Positions 57,174 to 64,000 of a stretch of DNA of 64,000 bases are shown here, one piece after another. The first letter of the stretch is position 1. Every line of letters starts with the position of its first letter. A model generated the notes under the pieces. The model ran no database searches, was not told where the DNA came from, and saw nothing but the letters and a program-made list of their open reading frames with translations. The position numbers and the translations under genes were made by a program. This DNA comes from Actinomycetota bacterium (GTDB taxonomy: Bacteria; Actinomycetota; Aquicultoria; SURF-47), in assembly GCA_003599235.1 (NCBI GenBank), contig QZJE01000011.1, positions 1-64,000 on the forward strand, given 5' to 3'.

Positions 57174-58151
57174 CTATTTAACAAAATCCTTACCAAGAAT
57201 AATAGTTATATCGGCTAATCCGTGAGTCGAAGAATCTGTAATTTTACCAACCTTTAAAATCGATTTTATCTTCTGTGCTTTAGCTTTATAAGTATAATCG
57301 TAAACCCTTATTTCTGTTTCCTTATAATTAAATGAGTTAGCATTGGTTACATCGACTACCTCAAAATCGGATTTAATTAAATCCGATGATATGCTGGTTG
57401 CAAGACCGGGTTTGCCAATGCCGTTAAGGATGACCACTTTGACACGCTTTTTAACGAAGGATTTGCCCCATAAAATATCAATCATTTTTGCAAGCTCAAG
57501 CTTGTCAGGAGACGTAACTACCTTGCCTGCCACTGTAGTCTGCTTTGTAGGAAGGGGCAGTATGTTTATATCTTTTGTTTTTAATTTCTTGAAATCTTTT
57601 GACAGATAAACCAGAGTTTTCTTATCTATATTGGTTTTCTCGACTCGAGGCAAAAAATCGGCAATATGGCTGCGGTTAACCAGTCGCCTAAAATCAGTAT
57701 CGCTCATAGAAGCATAGCTTTTAATCTCTATCCCTGTTAAATTATAGACTGTTTGAAGGGTGGGGTTTAGCCCCGCAAACATAGCCTTGCCTAGTAAATC
57801 TAGCCCTCTACCAGGCACTTGGACAGAGATATTTACATTAAAATCTATGCCATTTAGCTTTTTGTCTACCGGATTATAAACCAGCAATGTAAGCCCGCTT
57901 ATGCGCTGCTCATAGCCTTTTTGTGCAATTCCCATCACCATAAAAGTTGTTTTTGGAATCGGTGGCTTCGGCTTAGCTGCAACCTCGCTAGAACCACCAG
58001 AGCCAAAATGGCTAACAGCCCAATTAGAGACAAAAATCAAAACTACGGCTGCAATTGAGGTGATTAATATTAATTTATTGCGTCTTTTGTTTTGCAGTCT
58101 GGATTGTAATCTTCTTACAGTACGAGACCTGTCAACATTGTAATCAGACAT
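57174..58151 (-). CDS. membrane-anchored LytR C-terminal domain protein
   Basis: 325 aa: one N-terminal membrane helix (about 27-47), a Pro-rich linker, a degenerate LCP-like alpha/beta domain (about 67-230), and a LytR_C domain (about 236-325: VKVVILNGIGKPGLATSISS, about 238-257; ADITIILGKDF). Intact LCP enzymes attach polymers to peptidoglycan and need conserved Asp and Arg residues; I do not see a convincing set, so it may be a non-catalytic relative. It occupies the place of the LCP gene often found after nadD. Overlaps nadD by 8 bp. Confidence 0.8.
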   Translation of the reverse strand: MSDYNVDRSRTVRRLQSRLQNKRRNKLILITSIAAVVLIFVSNWAVSHFGSGGSSEVAAKPKPPIPKTTFMVMGIAQKGYEQRISGLTLLVYNPVDKKLNGIDFNVNISVQVPGRGLDLLGKAMFAGLNPTLQTVYNLTGIEIKSYASMSDTDFRRLVNRSHIADFLPRVEKTNIDKKTLVYLSKDFKKLKTKDINILPLPTKQTTVAGKVVTSPDKLELAKMIDILWGKSFVKKRVKVVILNGIGKPGLATSISSDLIKSDFEVVDVTNANSFNYKETEIRVYDYTYKAKAQKIKSILKVGKITDSSTHGLADITIILGKDFVK

Positions 58152-58782
58152 AAAAACCCTTCTTCATTATATAACGATAAACACCATCGGGTAGCAAGTA
58201 TCGAATAGGCTTTTTTTGTTTAACACGTCTTCTGATATCGGTTGATGATATAGCCAAAGCTGATACTTCAAGAAAATGCACTTTAGGCTTAATATTTAAT
58301 TTTTTTTCAACTTGCTCAAAATGCACCAGATCATAACCAGGGCGGGTAGCTGCAATTATGTTAGCATTCATAATTACTTTTTTTGCATCCCTCCAAGCTA
58401 GAATATCTAGTATAGCATCAGCTCCGGTAATAAAATAAAACTCTGCTTGATCTTTGTAGATATCTTTTAATTCCATTAAGGTATCCACTGTATATGTAGG
58501 CCCCGGTCTGTCTATCTCCAACCTTGATACCTCAAAATGGTTGGAATTAGAAGTAGCAATTACGGTCATGATGAAGCGTTGCTCCCTGGGGAGAATTTCC
58601 GGGTGATGTTTTAGAGCCGGAGTGCCTGCCGGCATGAAAATAACTGAATCCAGTCCGAATGTATGATAAGCTTGCTCCGCAGTTACCAAGTGTCCGTAAT
58701 GAATTGGGTCAAAGGTCCCACCCATTAATCCAATCTTTAATAGGTGCCTCGTGCCTGGTGCATCGTGCCTGGAGTTTTTCAT
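58144..58782 (-). CDS. nadD: nicotinate-nucleotide adenylyltransferase
   Basis: Converts NaMN to deamido-NAD. 212 aa: GLMGGTFDPIHYGHLVTAEQ (about 18-37), MPAGTPALKHHPEILPREQR (about 56-75), SRLEIDRPGPTYTVDTL (about 91-107), AISSTDIRRRV (about 178-188). The ATG at 58782 overlaps the proA stop (ATGA). Residues 2-14 (KNSRHDAPGTRHL) come from a CGTGCCTGGTGC tandem repeat, an unusual extension before the first strand. Confidence 0.94.
   Translation of the reverse strand: MKNSRHDAPGTRHLLKIGLMGGTFDPIHYGHLVTAEQAYHTFGLDSVIFMPAGTPALKHHPEILPREQRFIMTVIATSNSNHFEVSRLEIDRPGPTYTVDTLMELKDIYKDQAEFYFITGADAILDILAWRDAKKVIMNANIIAATRPGYDLVHFEQVEKKLNIKPKVHFLEVSALAISSTDIRRRVKQKKPIRYLLPDGVYRYIMKKGFYV
58742..58776. 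repeat. short tandem repeat, GTGCCTGG/GTGCCTCG words, in the nadD 5' end
   Basis: GTGCCTCGTGCCTGG followed by TGCATCGTGCCTGG; translated in reverse as the NadD N-terminal extension. Confidence 0.6.
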
Positions 58783-60023
58783 TGCCGAGTTTGACCACTG
58801 CCATAAATAACATACTTGGTAGAGGTTAAGGCCTCAAGGCCCATGGGTCCTCTAACATGCAGTTTTTGAGTGCTAATACCGATTTCTGCCCCCATACCGA
58901 ACTGTCCGCCATCAGTAAAACGGGTTGAAGCATTAACATAAACTGCAGCAGCATCTACTCCTTCCGTAAAGGTTTGAGCTGAGCTATAATCATCAGTTAT
59001 TATGGCCTCTGAATGACCGGTTCCGTATTTATTGATATGAGCAATAGCTTCATCAAGCGAATCGACTACTCTTATAGCCAACTCTAATGATAGATATTCG
59101 GTATAGTAATCCTTTTCAGTAGCCTTACTTAAATCACTAACTATTGCTTGAGCCTTTTTGTCGCCATACATCTTCACTCCGTTGGCCTTCATTTCCGAGG
59201 TTGCTTTAGGCAAAAAGTCATTAGCAATATCTTTGTGAACCAGCAATGTTTCCATAGCGTTACAAACACCCGGACGCTGGCACTTTGCGTTAATTGCGAT
59301 GTCTATTGCCATATCTTGGTTGGCGTCCTTATCCACATACGTATGGCAATTACCGGCAGCCGCCCATAGCACAGGTACAGTGGCCTTTTCTACCACTGCT
59401 TTTATTAATTCGTTTCCTCCGCGGGGAACAAGGACATCCAAATATTTATCAAGCTGCATAAACTTATCAGCAGTTTGATGAGAGGTATCTTCAATCATTT
59501 GCACAACACCTTGAGGTAATCCGGCTGAGATACAAGCGTTAGATATAAGCTCAACTAGTATTTTATTTGAATGATTTGCAGAAGAGCCGCCTCGAAGGAT
59601 AACAGCGTTACCAGCTTTAACGCACAATGATGCTGCTTCCACCGTTACATTAGGACGAGCCTCATATATCACCCCAATGACCCCTAAAGGCACCCTTACC
59701 CGGCTAAGCTTTAACCCGTTAGCAAGCTTGCTCCCACCAACAACTTCCCCTATGGGATCTTTAAGGCTTACAATTTCTTCAGCAGAAACTGCCATTTCTT
59801 CTACCCGCTGCTTATTTAGCATCAAACGGTCTAACAAAGCCGAAGAAGTCCCTGCTTTTTCAGCCGCTTCCATATCCTTCTTGTTAGCCTCGACAATTTT
59901 AAGATAGTTATCTCTTAATGCTTTAGCTGCCGCCTTTAGAGCATTGTCTTTTATTGCCGTTGATATTGTCATCATCTGCATAGATGCGACTTTGGCTTGC
60001 CGAGCCATATTTTCTAAGCCCAT
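58779..60023 (-). CDS. proA: gamma-glutamyl phosphate reductase
   Basis: Second step of proline synthesis from glutamate. 414 aa of the aldehyde-dehydrogenase superfamily: IGVIYEARPNVTVEAASLCV (about 115-134), LRGGSSANHSN (about 142-152), VPRGGNELIK (about 203-212), catalytic Cys in CQRPGVCNAMETLLVH (about 254-269), VNASTRFTDGGQFGMGAEIG (about 366-385). Directly follows proB (no gap) and overlaps nadD. Confidence 0.96.
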   Translation of the reverse strand: MGLENMARQAKVASMQMMTISTAIKDNALKAAAKALRDNYLKIVEANKKDMEAAEKAGTSSALLDRLMLNKQRVEEMAVSAEEIVSLKDPIGEVVGGSKLANGLKLSRVRVPLGVIGVIYEARPNVTVEAASLCVKAGNAVILRGGSSANHSNKILVELISNACISAGLPQGVVQMIEDTSHQTADKFMQLDKYLDVLVPRGGNELIKAVVEKATVPVLWAAAGNCHTYVDKDANQDMAIDIAINAKCQRPGVCNAMETLLVHKDIANDFLPKATSEMKANGVKMYGDKKAQAIVSDLSKATEKDYYTEYLSLELAIRVVDSLDEAIAHINKYGTGHSEAIITDDYSSAQTFTEGVDAAAVYVNASTRFTDGGQFGMGAEIGISTQKLHVRGPMGLEALTSTKYVIYGSGQTRQ

Positions 60024-61088
60024 TTAAGACCTCCTAATAACCACCAAGCTATCTCGATGAACAGCTTCTTCGCTTAAATCCTTTAAGTTTTTTAATTCCC
60101 TTGAACTATAGTTACTAAGCCCTCTGGCTAAAAAATCTGATCCACTTACTATATCAATAGCATCATTTACCTCAAAGTCCCCTTCGATATCAGTTACACC
60201 AACCGGCAAAAGACTACTTCCGGCCTCTACAATAGCTTTTTTAGCTCCTTCATCGATAGTAATTTTTCCTTTAGCTACCGTTGCAAAAGCAATCCAGAGT
60301 TTACGGCTTTGCACTTTTTTCTTCAATGGCTCAAAGTAGGTACCAACGTCTTTACCAAATACAACGTCTAGCAAAATGTTTTCTTTATGGCCGTTAGCAA
60401 TATATACACCTGTTTGGCCCATAGTAGCAATACGTGCCGCCCAGAGCTTGGTGACCATCCCACCTTTACTAATACCACTACTAGCCCCTCCGGCAAGCCC
60501 CTCGATTTCTTTAGTTATTTCTTTAACTTTGGATATTAGTTTGGGTTGCCCACCCTTTTTTGGATCCTGTTCGTACAAACCATCGACATCTGAAAGAATA
60601 ATCAAAGAATCTGCATCACATATATTACAGACAAGACCAGCTAGAGTATCGTTATCTCCTACCACAATCTCATTTACTGCTACTGTGTCGTTTTCGTTTA
60701 CCACAGGAATTGCCTTAAGCTCGATAAGTGAATTAAAGGTGTTAGTTGCATTAAGATAGCTTTCCCGGTGCAGCATATCCCCATATGTCAGCAATATCTG
60801 GCCGATATTTAACCCATGCACAGAGAAAGCCGCTGCATAGATATCCATCAAAGAGTTTTGGCCAACAGAGGCAATAGCCTGCAATTTAGGTATAGAAGAA
60901 GGCTTTTGGGTAAGGCCCAAAGTTTCTAAGCCAGCCGCAATAGCTCCCGAGGTTACCAAAATAATCTCTTTGCCACTATTTTTTAAGGCAGCAATTTGAC
61001 TAGCTAAGCTCGCCACTACAACCTTATCTAGCCTTCCATCAGCCTTCGTTATTATACTCGTCCCTATTTTAATAACTATGCGTTTCAT
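60024..61088 (-). CDS. proB: glutamate 5-kinase
   Basis: First, feedback-regulated step of proline synthesis. 354 aa from ATG 61088, giving the usual MKRIVIKIGTSIIT start; a longer frame from 61124 lacks support. Amino-acid kinase domain (about 1-255: VTSGAIAAGLETLGL, VVNENDTVAVNE, GDNDTLAGLV, LSDVDGLYEQDPKKGG, GGMVTKLWAA) and a C-terminal PUA domain (about 270-350). Between obgE and proA; upstream lies a family 1 repeat. Confidence 0.95.
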   Translation of the reverse strand: MKRIVIKIGTSIITKADGRLDKVVVASLASQIAALKNSGKEIILVTSGAIAAGLETLGLTQKPSSIPKLQAIASVGQNSLMDIYAAAFSVHGLNIGQILLTYGDMLHRESYLNATNTFNSLIELKAIPVVNENDTVAVNEIVVGDNDTLAGLVCNICDADSLIILSDVDGLYEQDPKKGGQPKLISKVKEITKEIEGLAGGASSGISKGGMVTKLWAARIATMGQTGVYIANGHKENILLDVVFGKDVGTYFEPLKKKVQSRKLWIAFATVAKGKITIDEGAKKAIVEAGSSLLPVGVTDIEGDFEVNDAIDIVSGSDFLARGLSNYSSRELKNLKDLSEEAVHRDSLVVIRRS

Positions 61089-61130
61089 CTTATCTAGTAT
61101 TGTAACAAAGAAAACACTAGGCAACCGAAT

Positions 61131-62628
<1,498 letters not shown>

Positions 62629-62695
62629 TTAATAGAAGAATATTATATAAAAGAAAAGCTATAACTACTTGGAATCTATCTCGAGGAACGAGGCA

Positions 62696-62947
62696 CTAGT
62701 CACCAATTACACTAACAGTTTTTGAGCCTTTGCTTGTTTTGTTAAAAACAACCTTGCCTGTAGTTTTGGCAAAAAGGGTATGGTCGCGTCCCAGGCCTAC
62801 ACCAACGCCGGGCTTAATCCTGGTCCCCCTTTGGCGCACGATAATAGAGCCTGCCGGCACAGTGCCGCCGAATACCTTAACTCCCAGCCTTTGGCTGTTT
62901 GAGTCTCTTCCATTTCGGGTAGAACCCATTCCTTTTTTATGAGCCAT
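62696..62947 (-). CDS. rpmA: 50S ribosomal protein L27
   Basis: 83 aa. [20 protein letters not shown] (1-20) and [20 protein letters not shown] are diagnostic; the N-terminal tail reaches the peptidyl-transferase centre. There is no cleavable N-terminal extension and no Prp protease gene upstream, unlike Bacillota. Between rplU and obgE. Confidence 0.97.
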   Translation of the reverse strand: MAHKKGMGSTRNGRDSNSQRLGVKVFGGTVPAGSIIVRQRGTRIKPGVGVGLGRDHTLFAKTTGKVVFNKTSKGSKTVSVIGD

Positions 62948-62949
62948 AA

Positions 62950-62988
62950 AAAAACCTCGTAGTTCGTTGTTCGTTGTTCGTTGTTCGA
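62950..62988. repeat. short tandem repeat, GTTCGTT words
   Basis: Four to five copies of TTCGTTG heptamers (CGTAGTTCGTTGTTCG, TTGTTCGTTGTTCG) fill the rplU-rpmA spacer. Same word type as at 8999-9033. Confidence 0.65.
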
Positions 62989-62998
62989 TTAATTATAA

Positions 62999-63484
62999 CT
63001 AACTACTGGATTTCCTTCCAGAATCTGACTTCTTATTATTAGCTTTAGCTGCTGGTTTAGCTTTCTTTGGAACAGCTTTTGCTTTCGGCTTAGTTTCTTT
63101 TTTTGCTGCCTTTGCTGCCTCTTTCGCCTGTTTGTCCGGCGAAGCTTTAGCGGAGTCGGATACTGTCTTTTTGCCTTTTATGATAATACTTTCGATTTGA
63201 ATCTTCGTATAATCCTGCCTGTGACCGGTTAATTTACGATGTCTTTTCCTTTTTTGGTATTTAAAAACTAATACTTTTTTACCTCTTACCTGCTCGATAA
63301 CCTTGGCTTTAACAACTGCGTCTTTCACAGAATCCTTTACAAATACTTCGCCATTTTGTTCTACAAATAATACATCGGCCAAGTTAACCGTTTTTCCAGG
63401 TTCTGCGTTAATTTTATCGATTAATAAAGTATCATTTTCTTGAACTCTATATTGTTTTCCGCCTGTTTTTACAATAACATACAT
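62999..63484 (-). CDS. rplU: 50S ribosomal protein L21 with long basic tail
   Basis: 161 aa. The canonical L21 fold occupies about residues 1-106 (MYVIVKTGGKQYRVQENDTL, VFKYQKRKRHRKLTGHRQDY, TKIQIESI). The rest is a Lys/Ala-rich tail (AKAAKKETKPKAKAVPKKAK). At the tail start, VSDSAKASPDKQ (about 109-120) is encoded by an imperfect palindrome seen as a repeat elsewhere in bacteria. First gene of rplU-rpmA-obgE; a good promoter is upstream. Confidence 0.95.
   Translation of the reverse strand: MYVIVKTGGKQYRVQENDTLLIDKINAEPGKTVNLADVLFVEQNGEVFVKDSVKDAVVKAKVIEQVRGKKVLVFKYQKRKRHRKLTGHRQDYTKIQIESIIIKGKKTVSDSAKASPDKQAKEAAKAAKKETKPKAKAVPKKAKPAAKANNKKSDSGRKSSS
63134..63161. repeat. possible palindromic insertion in rplU tail
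   Basis: GTCCGGCGAAGC...GCGGAGTCGGAT: TCCG/CGGA ends with an AAGCTT centre, in frame as SDSAKASPDK. Weaker pairing than the other insertions. Confidence 0.45.
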
Positions 63485-63523
63485 ACATTTACCTCAATAA
63501 GCTTGCTTAATGCACAAACTCGT

Positions 63524-63552
63524 AATATACCAAAAAAGAAGCGAGATATCAA
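63524..63552 (-). promoter_or_regulatory. rplU-rpmA-obgE promoter
   Basis: Minus strand -35 TTGATA (63547-63552), exactly 17-bp spacer, -10 TATATT (63524-63529), about 40 bases before the rplU ATG, which has GAGG as ribosome-binding site. No L21 autoregulatory leader structure was recognised. Confidence 0.65.
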
Positions 63553-63576
63553 TAAAAAAGCAGGGTAAATAACAAC

Positions 63577-64000
63577 TTACTTGATATGAAGTTGATTACT
63601 AGCTACATTAAACTGCCTATTACCAGCCCTGTCGGTAGCATATACATAAAACCGGTATTTTCCTTTTGCCATATTAGCTCTTAGGCGATAATATCTTAGA
63701 AAACCGACCCCACTTTGACCCAAATTGATTGCCTTAACGTTTTTCCAGTATTTTATTACTTTCTTTTTGCCATTCTTCTTAATTATTTTTTTAGCTATTT
63801 TCTTAATCTTAATAATAACTGAGGCCTTACCGCCACTATAAGGATCGACTATCTTATAATATAGCTTGGCATAGCGCCCCTTCTTAACTCTTGTAAAGCG
63901 AGCTTGATAAATTCTGGGAGCATAATTGTCAACATATACTGTTTTGGTAACCGATGTTGATAAACCATTTATATTTTTTGCTATCGAATAAAGAGTGTGG
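63577..64000 (-). CDS. C-terminal part of a secreted protein sharing the FN3-protein C-domain (partial)
   Basis: 141 codons visible before the stop at 63577; the start lies beyond the window. Contains VDNYAPRIYQARFTRVKKG, AKLYYKIVDPYSGGKA, a Lys/Ile-rich stretch, INLGQSG, YYRLRANMAKGKYRFYVYAT and DRAGN. These align in order with the last 117 residues of the FN3 protein at 20666-24979 (VDNYRP, AKLYYKITDPYSGG, INLG, KGKYKFSVYATDIVGN). So a second surface protein uses the same basic, Tyr-rich terminal domain; function of the domain unknown. Confidence 0.8.
   Translation of the reverse strand, partial: HTLYSIAKNINGLSTSVTKTVYVDNYAPRIYQARFTRVKKGRYAKLYYKIVDPYSGGKASVIIKIKKIAKKIIKKNGKKKVIKYWKNVKAINLGQSGVGFLRYYRLRANMAKGKYRFYVYATDRAGNRQFNVASNQLHIK

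Overview
The window is a compact, low-to-mid GC bacterial chromosome segment dominated by minus-strand operons. It carries a nearly complete acetyl-CoA (Wood-Ljungdahl) carbonyl branch, so the organism is probably a strict anaerobe with acetogen-type carbon metabolism. The informational genes (rplU-rpmA-obgE-proB-proA-nadD-rsfS-leuS-comEA-comEC-holA-rpsT, lepA, scpAB) are in an order known from Gram-positive phyla. L27 starts directly with the mature sequence and there is no Prp protease gene between rplU and rpmA, which argues against Bacillota. A deep-branching anaerobic Actinomycetota (Aquicultoria-like) is my best guess, but this is inference.

Layout. 1-3.8 kb: mutM (partial), htpX, lemA, and an SOS-type dinB operon with a readable LexA box. 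3.9-5.7 kb: a small AT-rich accessory patch with an FRG-domain gene, a mosaic of repeats and an ORF6N gene with palindromic operators. 5.7-30.1 kb, all minus strand: the Wood-Ljungdahl region, read in the order acsV, cooC (second copy), folD, acsD, a giant secreted FN3 protein, acsA, acsB, acsC, a GltD-MvhD flavoprotein, metV, metF, cooC, a MetE-like protein, nuoE, nuoF and acsE. It encodes methyl transfer to the corrinoid protein, CO dehydrogenase/acetyl-CoA synthase, nickel-insertion and corrinoid-reactivation factors, and a probable NADH-linked electron supply for methylene-THF reduction. 30.1-47 kb: housekeeping and stress genes (menG, rluB, scpBA, trpS, M50 protease, nfeD/slipin, queH-queA, lepA, geranylgeranyl-reductase-like enzyme with CsoR, ccdA, small stress proteins). 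47-64 kb: ribosomal, competence, leuS, tRNA-Ala, proline, NAD and Obg genes, ending in the C-terminus of a second secreted protein related to the FN3 protein.

The most unusual feature is the repeat load. At least four dispersed families of 40-160 bp inverted-repeat elements lie between genes; several keep a conserved core while their paired arms change together, as expected of structured elements. Related or different palindromes sit in frame inside acsV, leuS (twice), queA and probably rplU, and palindromes also occur inside the ORF6N gene. In addition about 17 gene boundaries carry short tandem repeats with a different 7-9 nt word at each place, and several have been absorbed into protein ends (DinB, MetE-like, MetV, ScpB, NadD).
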